From contig JAJYDQ010000033.1 of NCBI GenBank assembly GCA_021777225.1, positions 1-43,342 of the forward strand: DNA of 43,342 nucleotides, written 5' to 3'. This document shows positions 1 to 8,294 of the stretch, one piece after another. The stretch is from Deltaproteobacteria bacterium (GTDB taxonomy: Bacteria; Desulfobacterota; Desulfomonilia; Desulfomonilales; Desulfomonilaceae). Every line of letters begins with the position of its first letter. Position 1 is the stretch's first letter. The notes under the pieces were generated by a model. It searched no databases, was not told where the DNA came from, and saw only the letters and a list, made by a program, of their open reading frames with translations. The translations under genes and the position numbers were made by a program.

Positions 1-445
1 CTTTCAGTTTTTCGATGAGAGCGTAATTGCCTAATCCCTTCAAACTGTTATCAATCTCTATTCGTACGGCGTCTTTGTTAATGAAAATTGTGTAAATATC
101 ATCTGTCTTAGGTATGCTTTCCAGAACAATCGCCGCGTAACCAAGTTTGGCAAGAGTCTGGGAAGCCATGCCGCCTGCATTGGATTCCTTGATTCCTCCC
201 GTAAGAGGACTCTTACATCCAACGGACAAACGACCTGAGTTGGCTGCTATTGACCCACTTAACAAGCCGGGCGCGATGATAAGCTTGTTTTCGGCGCCTA
301 GCGCATGGCACAGCGGTGGGACTTCCTTGGCTACGATAGCGGATGTCAACGCTCTACCACCAAGGCCGGCGTACTCACCTAACGGCACTAAGGACGTCTT
401 GGGACCTCCTTGCGCTCCCATGTCAACACGTAAAATTTTTTCCAT
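1..445 (-). CDS. Aldehyde:ferredoxin oxidoreductase, N-terminal part (runs off the window)
   Basis: Only the first 148 codons are present; the gene continues past the left edge. The product begins MEKILRVDMGAQGG, followed by a GLGGRALTS segment and a stretch matching the AOR N-terminal domain (LIIAPGLLSG, SGRLSVGCKSPLTGG, NAGGMASQTLAKLGYAAIV). In this family that domain forms the base that binds the bis-pterin tungsten (or molybdenum) cofactor. The enzymes interconvert aldehydes and carboxylic acids with ferredoxin in the cytoplasm. The ATG at 443-445 is preceded by GGAGGA at good spacing, which fixes the start. A MoaD-like gene lies 228 bases upstream on the same strand, a common AOR neighbour. 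The iron-sulfur and C-terminal domains, and therefore the exact subfamily, are not visible here. Confidence 0.88.
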   Translation of the reverse strand, partial: MEKILRVDMGAQGGPKTSLVPLGEYAGLGGRALTSAIVAKEVPPLCHALGAENKLIIAPGLLSGSIAANSGRLSVGCKSPLTGGIKESNAGGMASQTLAKLGYAAIVLESIPKTDDIYTIFINKDAVRIEIDNSLKGLGNYALIEKLK

Positions 446-673
446 GGGTCATCCTCCATTAGATCAGGCGAAAAGACGCAGAATTAAAAAATTGGTAACG
501 GCGCGATGCCGCACGACCATCAAGGGTTCGAATCGATATTAATGATATGATTTGGAAGAAAGGCAGTCAAGAACAAAAAACTAAAAAAGCTAATAATATG
601 TATATGTTATGCCTATGGTGACATAATGGAAGCCCTGTTTAAGGAAGTATGTCAGCGCTCGCACAATACGATG

Positions 674-913
674 TCATCCTCCAGCTATGGTAGGAAATAC
701 GGCCAAACGATCATTTTCGTGCAGTTCCTGACTCCTGACTGCTGATCTCCCATTGATCAGCAGAATCAGTGATATGTCAGTGGGTAATCCCACTTGTCTC
801 AACACATCATTTACAGAAGTCTTTGGCTGGATCTCCAACTGGATCAGGTCTCCAGCCACAGATCCTGGAACGAACCGGGTCAAGGACGCGTACAGGATGA
901 AATCGATTTTCAT
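674..913 (-). CDS. MoaD/ThiS-family sulfur carrier protein
   Basis: This is a 79-residue protein with the ubiquitin-like MoaD fold pattern: a first strand (MKIDFILYASLTRF), a middle segment containing LLINGRSA and a C-terminal end of DRLAVFPTIAGG. The terminal Gly-Gly is the residue pair that is adenylated and thiocarboxylated in MoaD and ThiS. MoaD donates sulfur to build the dithiolene of molybdopterin. Because the next gene downstream encodes an aldehyde oxidoreductase, which needs a pterin cofactor, a dedicated role in tungsto- or molybdopterin synthesis is the best inference; a ThiS role is less likely as no thiamine genes are near. AGGGA lies 3 bases before the ATG. A strong hairpin at 953-976 separates it from mltG upstream. 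Confidence 0.82.
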   Translation of the reverse strand: MKIDFILYASLTRFVPGSVAGDLIQLEIQPKTSVNDVLRQVGLPTDISLILLINGRSAVRSQELHENDRLAVFPTIAGG

Positions 914-952
914 TTTTCCCTACATTTTGTTTTTTATGTGTTGTTGGCGCAG

Positions 953-976
953 AATTGCGCCGGACGGCGCAATTCG
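953..976 (-). terminator. Perfect hairpin between mltG and the moaD-like gene
   Basis: A 10-bp perfect inverted repeat, GAATTGCGCC and GGCGCAATTC, encloses a 4-base loop (GGAC). It lies just after the mltG stop codon on the minus strand and before the moaD-like start. A run of T follows only about 15 bases further on, so it is either a weak intrinsic terminator or an mRNA-stabilising hairpin. The stem itself is unambiguous; the function is inferred. Confidence 0.5.
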
Positions 977-1015
977 CCTCACATTTCGAGCATCCAAAAG
1001 CCTATTGTGAGGCTA

Positions 1016-2074
1016 TCAGGGTGTTAAGGAACTGGGTTGCCTCTGGTAGAGATGTACCCATTTGTTGTGCTCTGCAAGATTGTTTGAAAATTGGTGGCTA
1101 CCGTCATTTTTTGCCACGAAATATAGGTAGTCTACCGCAGCCGGCATTACCGCCGCTATTAGTGATTCTTTGCCTGGATTGGCAATCGGACCTGGGGGAA
1201 GTCCAGTATTCTGATAGGTGTTATATGGTTGTTTACGGTCAAGGTCGGTCCGAGTAATTTTTGCTCCCATAGGTTTGATGCCGTATATTACAGTCGGATC
1301 ACACTGGAGTTTCATATTTTGTCGCAGACGGTTATGAAAGACTGCTGAAACTAAAGGGTGCTCATTGGGTTTGGCCTCTTTTTCAATAAGTGAGGCAAGA
1401 GTAACTACCTGTAGCGGACTCCATCCATATTTCTCAGCCGTTTCCCTGACATATTTATCATATACCGAGTGGAATCTTGATACCATTTTTTTTGCTACAA
1501 GCTTCACGTTGGACCTTTCGGACGGTCTTAGAAAATAGGTGTCAGGGAAAAGAAAACCTTCGAGGGAGACGCTTTCGATACCCAATTCATGAAGAAAACC
1601 TTGGTCTGAAGCAGTAGTGAGAAAGTCCTTTTTGGACGCAATACCCCTTTGTTCAAACAGGTCAGCAATTTGAAAAATGTTGTATCCTTCAGGAATTGTA
1701 ATTGTAAACACCAGGGTTTTGCCGGAAATAAGTAAGTCCAGGACATTCCCAGGGTCGCTTCCAGTCTTCAGGAGATAGTCTCCTGCTTTCACATGGCGCT
1801 GTTCACCCCTGATAAAAGCGACAATCTTAAAAACCAGTTTACTGGAAATAACACCCTGATCCTGAAGTATGCTACCAACCTCCGACAGCGAAGCCCCCTT
1901 GGGTATAGTTACAACAACGTCATGACTGGGAACGGTCTTCTCGGAACCAGAAGCAAGTAAATGGCGGACCATTTCGGGAAAGTTGGAATAGAGATAATGT
2001 CCCCCGACGGCGAGGACAATCAGTAAAGCAATGGCGGAAGCTGTCTTAACTATAGAGAAAACAGGAATTTTCAT
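1016..2074 (-). CDS. mltG: Endolytic murein transglycosylase MltG (YceG-like)
   Basis: The 352-residue product has one N-terminal membrane segment (about residues 10-30), then a LysM-like region and a YceG/MltG catalytic domain. The hallmark is TLASLIEKEAKPNEHPLV with the likely catalytic glutamate at residue 231, followed by the conserved LQCDPTVIYG and NTYQNTGLPPGPIANPG segments. MltG cuts nascent glycan strands at the inner membrane and is thought to set glycan length. Its ATG overlaps the ruvX stop codon by 4 bases (2071-2074), so the two are translationally coupled; the ruvX-mltG pairing is common in bacteria. Length is normal for the family. No anomaly is seen. Confidence 0.95.
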   Translation of the reverse strand: MKIPVFSIVKTASAIALLIVLAVGGHYLYSNFPEMVRHLLASGSEKTVPSHDVVVTIPKGASLSEVGSILQDQGVISSKLVFKIVAFIRGEQRHVKAGDYLLKTGSDPGNVLDLLISGKTLVFTITIPEGYNIFQIADLFEQRGIASKKDFLTTASDQGFLHELGIESVSLEGFLFPDTYFLRPSERSNVKLVAKKMVSRFHSVYDKYVRETAEKYGWSPLQVVTLASLIEKEAKPNEHPLVSAVFHNRLRQNMKLQCDPTVIYGIKPMGAKITRTDLDRKQPYNTYQNTGLPPGPIANPGKESLIAAVMPAAVDYLYFVAKNDGSHQFSNNLAEHNKWVHLYQRQPSSLTP

Positions 2075-2502
2075 GATTCGAACAATGCCTCGTTACGCCG
2101 GCGGTCCAGATGACCTTGTAGGATCAACGCTGCGGCAACCTTGTCAATAATCTTTCTGCGTTTGGCTCTGCTCATGTCCGCCTCCAACAGGGCGCGTTCG
2201 GCCGCTACCGTTGTTAATCGTTCATCCCATTCGTAAACCGGCAGAGTAACATTTTCAGCTATAAGGTCTTTGAATTTTCTAACTTTTTCCACCTGCTGAC
2301 CTTCGGAACCGTCCATGTTGTAAGGTACGCCAATCACAATCTCTGTTACCTCATAATCACGAACAATTTCAAGTAGTCGAAGGAGATCTCTTTGTGGATT
2401 GGTTGACGATATTGTTTCTAGGGCCTGAGCTATAATTCCGGATTGATCGCTGAGGGCCACGCCAATCCTCTTTGAACCTATGTCTAGTCCTAAAGCTCGC
2501 AA
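2071..2502 (-). CDS. ruvX: Holliday junction resolvase-like protein RuvX/YqgF
   Basis: The 143-residue protein has the RNase H-like YqgF fold: the first strand MRALGLDIGSKRIGVALSD carries the first acidic residue (Asp7), and VYEWDERLTTVAAERAL plus the closing KIIDKVAAALILQGHLD motif are typical. Family members process the 5' end of pre-16S rRNA and have been proposed as Holliday junction resolvases. The gene is upstream of and overlaps mltG. The preceding hypothetical gene is separated by a likely terminator at 2521-2558, so ruvX probably starts its own transcript. Confidence 0.94.
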   Translation of the reverse strand: MRALGLDIGSKRIGVALSDQSGIIAQALETISSTNPQRDLLRLLEIVRDYEVTEIVIGVPYNMDGSEGQQVEKVRKFKDLIAENVTLPVYEWDERLTTVAAERALLEADMSRAKRRKIIDKVAAALILQGHLDRRRNEALFES

Positions 2503-2520
2503 TTGTGTTACCCCTTGCCT

Positions 2521-2558
2521 AAAATAAAAAGAAGCTGTCCTAATTAAATTAAGACAGC
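2521..2558 (-). terminator. Intrinsic terminator after the hypothetical gene
   Basis: On the minus strand GCTGTC (2553-2558) pairs with GACAGC (2534-2539), extended by an A/T-rich inner stem, and is followed by TTCTTTTTATTTT. This has the stem plus U-tract form of a Rho-independent terminator. It sits about 90 bases beyond the end of the gene at 2645-3301 and about 30 before ruvX. Confidence 0.75.
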
Positions 2559-2644
2559 ACGTTTATTTGATTGTTGCCGGGGTGTCAAGTTTTTAGGCTT
2601 CACGCATTAGTATCTAGGCTCGAGAAGCATTTGTCAGGCCGGCT

Positions 2645-3301
2645 TCACATGGTCTGATCCACCCCAGTCATCGATGACGCTGTTTCGAAATGTTTTGGCA
2701 TCTGACGTAGAGGGTCCTTGTAATTCAAAATGGCTTTAGCTACCTCGAGAATATAGGTAATGTCATCAGCAGTTGAGTAGGGTATGCACTTTTCGGCGCC
2801 TACTGGCAGGGAAACGCCTGTAAGCCGCTGTGGAAGTTTTGTGATTCTTACGTTGCGGAGCAGACGATCTGGTAATTTTGCTATGGCTTCGTTTGAAATC
2901 AATACCAGATTTTCATCCTCAGATACCATCGCCAGTCCTGGGATAGACCTATTTTTCCGGCCTTTGACCTCTCTCAGTCCGTCCTTTAGCTGTTGATTCA
3001 GGGAACTTAAGTTGACCCGAATTTCTGCTATCGCTGTGATGCCCTCGATTGCCTGTCGCCTTTGGATTGTGTCGCCAATAATCAGGGCCTCTTCAAAACT
3101 GTCGAGGGATTCAGGCAGGAATTTTCGGGATAAATTGGCGCGGGCTTCTATCAGCATATTGCGGGCCTCCGGTTCATCAAGCGCGTCAGGATCAAAGGCC
3201 TTGCTGTAACATTCTATGGCCGACGCAATGTCCCCTCGTTCCAGCAGTTCGCGGCCTTTTACGACATATGAGAAATCGTCAGAATTGTTGTTGCTATGCA
3301 T
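2645..3301 (-). CDS. Hypothetical protein with an N-terminal TPR-like helix pair
   Basis: I do not recognise this 218-residue protein. Residues about 13-60 look like a degenerate tetratricopeptide repeat (GRELLERGDIASAIECYSKAF, then a second helix rich in Glu and Arg). The middle, about 75-115, is helical and charged and may be coiled coil. The C-terminal half has mixed strand and helix character and no motif I can name. There is no signal peptide or membrane segment, so it is probably cytoplasmic. It stands alone, with a terminator after it and a long intergenic region before it. No ribosome-binding site is obvious before the ATG. Confidence 0.7.
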   Translation of the reverse strand: MHSNNNSDDFSYVVKGRELLERGDIASAIECYSKAFDPDALDEPEARNMLIEARANLSRKFLPESLDSFEEALIIGDTIQRRQAIEGITAIAEIRVNLSSLNQQLKDGLREVKGRKNRSIPGLAMVSEDENLVLISNEAIAKLPDRLLRNVRITKLPQRLTGVSLPVGAEKCIPYSTADDITYILEVAKAILNYKDPLRQMPKHFETASSMTGVDQTM

Positions 3302-3824
3302 TTTGGGTCACTCGCGATGTTTAGTTTATTGTTTACAGGAAAACTCCGGTTATCAAAAAAGGGCATGGTAAGAATAAATTCACAACCATTGCTTGATGAT
3401 CAAATACAAAACTGAGCCAATAAAATGCGTGATGCCTACATTTATTATAGATTCCGCGATAATTTACGTGTTCCCGTGTTGACCAACTCCGACCCGGAAG
3501 TTACCTACCAAATGAAATGTAGGTATTATTAAATGTAATATTAAACGAGATGTTATACTCATTTAATGAAGCGATGCATAACATGTTATCGTTAACTTTA
3601 CAACAAAATAAGTGATACGGTTAGTTTTAGATGAAGATTTAGAGGAAAACCTTTCCAGCGACAATTAATCTTGATACTTGTTGAAGCCAAGCCGTTAAAA
3701 TGATAGGAGTGCTAAGAAAAGAAATCCTTGGCCAATAAATTGAGGCGTTACGAGAGAAGCCCCAGATAACCGATTGGTGATCGTTTCATCTTTCCATTTC
3801 TTGTGTTGAACGAAGTCCTGTTTG
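3302..3824. other. A/T-rich divergent intergenic region
   Basis: These 523 bases separate the minus-strand hypothetical gene from the plus-strand sensor kinase and hold no convincing gene. There is one inverted repeat, TACCTAC (3502-3508) and GTAGGTA (3519-3525), with a 10-base loop, and many A/T-rich hexamers that could serve as promoters in either direction. I could not single out a sigma-54 or sigma-70 promoter with confidence. Confidence 0.5.
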
Positions 3825-5633
3825 ATGAAAATCAGAGAATTGATGCGATATCTTCCTGTCTTATCCATAGTGCTTGTCGCTGGTACTTTGCTTGTCATTG
3901 TTGTTATTTTTACAATCAGGAATATTAACGCGCAGAACCAGAGGATGGAGGAATTTACTTTAAGGCAGGGGATTTCCGTAATACGTACACTGGAAGCAGG
4001 AACTCGAACCGGCTTCATGGAGGGAGATTGGGGGATCGAATATTTACAGATGCTCATTGAGCAAGCGGCTAAAGATCCCGATGTCGAGTGGGTGGGACTA
4101 ATAAATAGTGACGGGATGATTGTGGCGCACAGTGAACCGGCAAAGATCGGCCTTCGTTTGCTCATGGGCAAGGAGCTTCAGACGGTCCGTACTGTGATCC
4201 GTACTGGTGAGCCTCTTTCATTCAAACGTGAGTTGCCGGACGGGAAAACAATTTTTGAAATTTGGAAACCTTTCACCCCTTTTCCAGATCAACTGGCGGA
4301 AAGTGAAATAGCTGCGAAGCACACGCGCATAGGTCAGGAGCTACTCGATCTGTTTGATCGTGAGCAGAAGCAGGTACTTTTTCTTGGGCTGAAGATGGAC
4401 CGTTTCAAGGAAATTCGACGACAGGAAATTGTGTTTGCCGTGTTCATGGGGGCGGTGCTTTTTATCGTAGGTTCTGCAAGTGTCTATTTTGTATTTGTGG
4501 TCCAGAATGCCTACCTTGTAAGGCGAACCCTCGACGAAATGCGAACATACACGAGGAATGTTCTGGAAAGCATGGCAAACGGCCTGATCACCGTGGATCG
4601 ATCATTACGTGTCGCTACCTACAATCCAAACGCGCTGGAGATCTTGAGAAAAACTAAGGAAGACCTGGATGGAAAGTCGATATCCGAGATATTGCCTGTA
4701 GAAGATGAAATCAGGAAGGTCCTTTCTGACCCAAATTCAATTTTGGAAAAGGAGGTCAAAGTAAATGGAGATGGGAAGGGTAAGAATTTCCTGGCTCTGA
4801 CTGTTTCACCATTGAAGGATCAGGAGTCCACAAGGCCTCGTGGCGCTGTCGTTATCTTGCGTGACATGACCATAATTCGTGAGCTTGAGCAAAAGATTAT
4901 CGTGAGTGAAAAGTTTGCGGCCCTTGGCCGTTTGTCCGCGGGGGTAGCGCATGAGATTCGCAATCCGCTTAACTCCATTCGTGGTTTCATTCAATATTTC
5001 CAAAAGAAGCTTTCAATGGAACCCGAAGACTATCGCTACACTGAGTTAATGTTGACTGAAGTCGACCGACTCAATCGCGTAATATCTAAGCTCCTGGCCT
5101 ATTCGAAGCCGCGCGAGCCCCGCCTGACCATAAGATCGGCAGAAGAAATTGTCGATCATTGCGTGAGAGTGGTAGAGCGTGAAGCTCTTGAAGCAGGAGT
5201 GGATATGGTGGTGGCCGCTATTGAAAATGATCTTCCTTTGGTGCTTGTTGATTCGGACCAGATGACTCAAGTATTTCTGAACATACTTATCAACGCGATC
5301 GAAGCCACACAAAGAGGTGGAAAAGTTACAGTGAGATTGCTCACGGACACTCATGGAAGATTACAGGTTGTCACTGAAGATACGGGTGAGGGGATTCCTC
5401 GAGAAAATATTGACAAGCTGTTTGATCCGTTTTTCTCCACCAAGAAAAAAGGCACTGGGCTGGGACTTGCTATTGTAAAAAGTATTATTGAGGGCCATGG
5501 GGGTGAGATTGAGGTTGAATCGGACAATAGCGGCACAAAATTCATTGTTATTCTAAATCCCTATGAACCGCCCCAAGAAGTGTCGTTAGAACAGGTTGAG
5601 GCCGAGGTTGACCGGGCCTCTGCCATTTCATAA
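3825..5633 (+). CDS. Membrane sensor histidine kinase with a PAS domain (ZraS/HydH-like architecture)
   Basis: The 602-residue protein has a first membrane segment (about 10-31), an extracytoplasmic sensing region of about 170 residues, a second membrane segment (about 202-230), a PAS domain (about 245-350) and a complete kinase core. The H-box is GVAHEIRNPLNSIRGF with phospho-accepting His376; the N-box (NILINAIEAT), G1 (EDTGEGIP) and G2 (KGTGLGLAIVKSIIEGHGG) boxes are intact, so it should be active. The partner regulator follows 96 bases downstream. I chose the ATG at 3825 over a TTG one codon earlier; the ribosome-binding site is weak for both. The signal sensed cannot be told from the sequence. 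Confidence 0.93.
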   Translation: MKIRELMRYLPVLSIVLVAGTLLVIVVIFTIRNINAQNQRMEEFTLRQGISVIRTLEAGTRTGFMEGDWGIEYLQMLIEQAAKDPDVEWVGLINSDGMIVAHSEPAKIGLRLLMGKELQTVRTVIRTGEPLSFKRELPDGKTIFEIWKPFTPFPDQLAESEIAAKHTRIGQELLDLFDREQKQVLFLGLKMDRFKEIRRQEIVFAVFMGAVLFIVGSASVYFVFVVQNAYLVRRTLDEMRTYTRNVLESMANGLITVDRSLRVATYNPNALEILRKTKEDLDGKSISEILPVEDEIRKVLSDPNSILEKEVKVNGDGKGKNFLALTVSPLKDQESTRPRGAVVILRDMTIIRELEQKIIVSEKFAALGRLSAGVAHEIRNPLNSIRGFIQYFQKKLSMEPEDYRYTELMLTEVDRLNRVISKLLAYSKPREPRLTIRSAEEIVDHCVRVVEREALEAGVDMVVAAIENDLPLVLVDSDQMTQVFLNILINAIEATQRGGKVTVRLLTDTHGRLQVVTEDTGEGIPRENIDKLFDPFFSTKKKGTGLGLAIVKSIIEGHGGEIEVESDNSGTKFIVILNPYEPPQEVSLEQVEAEVDRASAIS

Positions 5634-5729
5634 TTATCAATCCAGCCGTTAGGAATTTTGGAAGAATCATGCCATGATGACGGCGAATATCCGTATTTGT
5701 AGTTTTTTATCCAGGTAAATGGATCTCTT

Positions 5730-7127
5730 ATGAATGCAAGACAGGCGAAAATTCTAGTCGTTGATGATGAGCCATCCCAGAGGAAGATGCTAAAAGCCAA
5801 CCTTTCCTTGGACGGTTATCAAGTTTTTGAGGCTGAAGATGGTAAAGACGCCATAGAACGGGTGTCAGACGAATTTTTCGATTTAATCCTCATGGACAAT
5901 AGAATGACCAATGTGGATGGTATCGAAGCTTTGCGTGAAATCAAAAAAATTTCACCTGGGATCCCGGTCATCATAATCACAGCATACGCTTCTGTAGAAA
6001 CGGCTATTGAAGCTTTGCAAGCCGGAGCGCATGATTATCTGACCAAACCTCTCGACATAGAAGAATTAAGAATAAAGGTTCAACAGACACTAGAGTTCTG
6101 GAGATTAAAAGAGGAAAATATTCTCCAGAAAAGACGCATAGAGAATTTATTTGACGCGTCTCAAATTGTGGGCCGTTCCCACAAGATGAGGCAGGTCCTT
6201 GAGACCGTCGCAATGGTGGCGCCCACCGAGGCTTCAGTGCTCATCCTAGGCGAATCCGGCACTGGTAAGGAGTTGATTGCAAATGCTTTACACCAAGGGT
6301 CGTCAAGATCAGACAAGAGATTCATCAAGATCAACTGTGCTGCGCTCCCGGAGACACTTCTGGAAAGTGAGTTGTTCGGTCACGAGAGAGGCGCTTTCAC
6401 AGGCGCCGTGGGACGACGACCAGGCAGGTTTGAACTTGCTGATGGAGGCACGATATTTCTCGATGAAATTGGCGAGATGACACCCTCTACTCAGTCCAAA
6501 CTTCTGCGTGTCCTCCAGGAACGCGAATTTGAACCTTTAGGGTCTACCAAGACCGTGAAAGTCGATATCAGAATATTGAGCGCCACCAACAAGGACCTCA
6601 AGGAGGAAGTCAAGCGAGGGACGTTTCGTGAAGACCTTTTTTATCGGCTGAATGTAGTGCCCATTCAGTTACCGCCATTACGAGAGCGTAAGGAAGATAT
6701 CCCACTCCTGACTGAACATTTTCTCAAAATTTACAATGAAAAGAATGGACGTCATTTAAAGGGTTTCCATCCGAGGGCCCTCGACGCGATGATGCGCTAT
6801 TCCTGGCCAGGAAACATCAGGGAACTGGAAAATGTAGTAGAGCGCGCTGTTATCTTAACCCGTGATGAGTACGTTTCGCTCCCTGAGGTGCCTGAATCTA
6901 TTGCGCGTGCAGTTGAGGACCCAGTGCAGGGGATCAACACGGACGGCATAAGGCCTGGAGCGACAATACGTGAGGTTGAAAAGGAACTTATTCTTGTAAC
7001 ATTGGCACACAACGATGGTAACAGGACAAGAAGCGCTGCCGAGCTTGGAATTACTCGCCGAACCTTGCAGAACAAGTTGAAAGAATACGGCATTGATCAT
7101 CATGGAACTGATGGTCACCTGGAATAA
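5730..7127 (+). CDS. Sigma-54-dependent response regulator (NtrC/AtoC family)
   Basis: The 465-residue protein has three intact domains. The receiver (1-120) carries Asp12-Asp13, phospho-accepting Asp56 and Lys106 (YLTKPLD). The AAA+ domain (about 145-380) has Walker A GESGTGKE, the GAFTGA loop at 221-226 that contacts sigma-54, and Walker B GGTIFLDEIGEM. The C-terminal Fis-type helix-turn-helix (about 415-460) includes GNRTRSAAELGITRRTLQNK. It activates sigma-54 promoters after phosphorylation, presumably by the kinase encoded just upstream. Neither neighbour is an obvious target, and I found no clear -24/-12 promoter in the flanking intergenic regions. Confidence 0.95.
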   Translation: MNARQAKILVVDDEPSQRKMLKANLSLDGYQVFEAEDGKDAIERVSDEFFDLILMDNRMTNVDGIEALREIKKISPGIPVIIITAYASVETAIEALQAGAHDYLTKPLDIEELRIKVQQTLEFWRLKEENILQKRRIENLFDASQIVGRSHKMRQVLETVAMVAPTEASVLILGESGTGKELIANALHQGSSRSDKRFIKINCAALPETLLESELFGHERGAFTGAVGRRPGRFELADGGTIFLDEIGEMTPSTQSKLLRVLQEREFEPLGSTKTVKVDIRILSATNKDLKEEVKRGTFREDLFYRLNVVPIQLPPLRERKEDIPLLTEHFLKIYNEKNGRHLKGFHPRALDAMMRYSWPGNIRELENVVERAVILTRDEYVSLPEVPESIARAVEDPVQGINTDGIRPGATIREVEKELILVTLAHNDGNRTRSAAELGITRRTLQNKLKEYGIDHHGTDGHLE

Positions 7128-7205
7128 CCCGAGTCCATGCTGTTTATTTGATCTCTATTTTAGGCATGATCAAGAAGTTCACGCCTGTTAATATTCCAAG
7201 CAATT

Positions 7206-7229
7206 AATCTCCCATGTTTAGGGGAGATT
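7206..7229 (+). terminator. Possible terminator after the response regulator gene
   Basis: AATCTCCC (7206-7213) and GGGAGATT (7222-7229) form an 8-bp stem with an 8-base loop. Only a short, mixed T-rich tract (CTTGC) follows on the plus strand, so the terminator call is weak although the stem is perfect. Confidence 0.35.
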
Positions 7230-7326
7230 CTTGCGCTGCAAGCCATACTAAGCCGTAGAACCTGCGCCCCGGAATCTTCGGATTTAGTTTCAGTTAAATG
7301 AAATTACATCAGATATGTTGATATGC

Positions 7327-7374
7327 AAAAAATGGGATTGGGGGAACGCCTCGTTTTGCGAAACGGACCCCCAA
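7327..7374 (-). terminator. Intrinsic terminator after the coiled-coil protein gene
   Basis: TTGGGGG (7338-7344) pairs with CCCCCAA (7368-7374), and CGTTT with AAACG forms an inner stem. On the minus strand the hairpin is followed within five bases by TTTTTT (7327-7332). It lies about 60 bases past the stop codon of the minus-strand gene that ends at 7433. Confidence 0.65.
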
Positions 7375-7432
7375 AAAGAGGAGGTACGATTAACGTGGCA
7401 TCTTAACTAGACGCCTGTTGGTGAGCAAACGG

Positions 7433-8203
7433 TCAGCTTCCACCTGGAGCAGGGGTGGGGAAGACCGCCGGGGTTGCCGAAGTCGAGGGCGCAGACTGAG
7501 TTGTGGTTGGTTGATCCGTTTCAGGCTGCGCGATCGTAGTTTCTGGTTGGATTGAAAGACCTGGAAGCGTCGGGTCCATCTCTGTTGTGCCGTCAGGTGT
7601 TCCTGACGATGTAGTTTCCACTGTAGGGGGATGGCTGTAAGGGCAGCTCGATGTCATCGTAGTTGTTGTGGTTGATGATGTTGCTGGGGAACTAGATGTC
7701 ATCGATGTCTGAGGAGTTGCGCTCAAGGCGTTGGAACTCTTCACAGCCAGTGAACTCGAGCTGGTCGGATCCGTCTCGCCTGTGACCTGTTCATAAGTCT
7801 GCCTCATGCGGTTCAGAAGGTCAGATGTCCGAGACAATTGATCCTCAATACTGCTGAGTGAAACAGTAGAAATGACTGACAGATCATTCTGCATGCTGGA
7901 AACGGTCTGGTTAGCCTGGTCTTTTTGCTGCTGGAGTTGATCTCTGAGCCGCTGAAGCTGTTCCATCTGAATTGCCAGATCTTCTTCGGACTTCTGAATT
8001 TGTTGGCCAATTCTTAATCTGGCGAGTTCAATCTGGCTGTCCGAAGATGAGCGAGCAGCTTTTATTTGCTCAATCTGCGCCTCTATCGAGGCCTTTAAGT
8101 TGTTGATTTGGGTCGAAAGGCCAGTAGCGGTCTGTGCACCTGCCGTCGAGGCTACAAGGCAGATCCCGAGCAAGATTGTGAACGCTTTGGCTAATAGTTT
8201 CAT
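7433..8203 (-). CDS. Secreted coiled-coil protein with a Ser/Thr/Pro-rich tail, unknown function
   Basis: The product is about 256 residues from the ATG at 8201-8203, chosen because GGAAG lies 7 bases before it; in-frame starts further upstream lack this. It begins with a clear signal peptide (MKLLAKAFTILLGICLVASTAGA, probable cleavage after AGA). Residues about 30-140 form a Gln- and Leu-rich coiled coil (for example LAIQMEQLQRLRDQLQQQKDQ). The remaining C-terminal third is almost only Ser, Thr, Pro, Ala and Gly, with runs such as SSSPATSSTTTTTMTSS, and is likely disordered. It is probably periplasmic or outer-membrane-associated. I know of no family assignment, and it is followed by its own terminator. 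Confidence 0.72.
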   Translation of the reverse strand: MKLLAKAFTILLGICLVASTAGAQTATGLSTQINNLKASIEAQIEQIKAARSSSDSQIELARLRIGQQIQKSEEDLAIQMEQLQRLRDQLQQQKDQANQTVSSMQNDLSVISTVSLSSIEDQLSRTSDLLNRMRQTYEQVTGETDPTSSSSLAVKSSNALSATPQTSMTSSSPATSSTTTTTMTSSCPYSHPPTVETTSSGTPDGTTEMDPTLPGLSIQPETTIAQPETDQPTTTQSAPSTSATPAVFPTPAPGGS

Positions 8204-8294
8204 AAGCATTCTTCCGATCAATGGCTTCAGTATAATTCTAGGCATAATATATCATTTATTACAAATTGTTGCAATATATAATTAAAGTAAATTA

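Larger units (their letters stand above)
7128..7432. other. Convergent intergenic region with hairpins
   Basis: These 305 bases lie between the ends of the response regulator (plus) and the coiled-coil protein (minus). They contain two terminator-like hairpins, listed separately, and no gene that I can support. Confidence 0.6.

Noticed and set aside
147-542. 131-codon open frame on the plus strand
   Set aside because: It is antisense to the aldehyde oxidoreductase start, which has a good ribosome-binding site and a conserved product.
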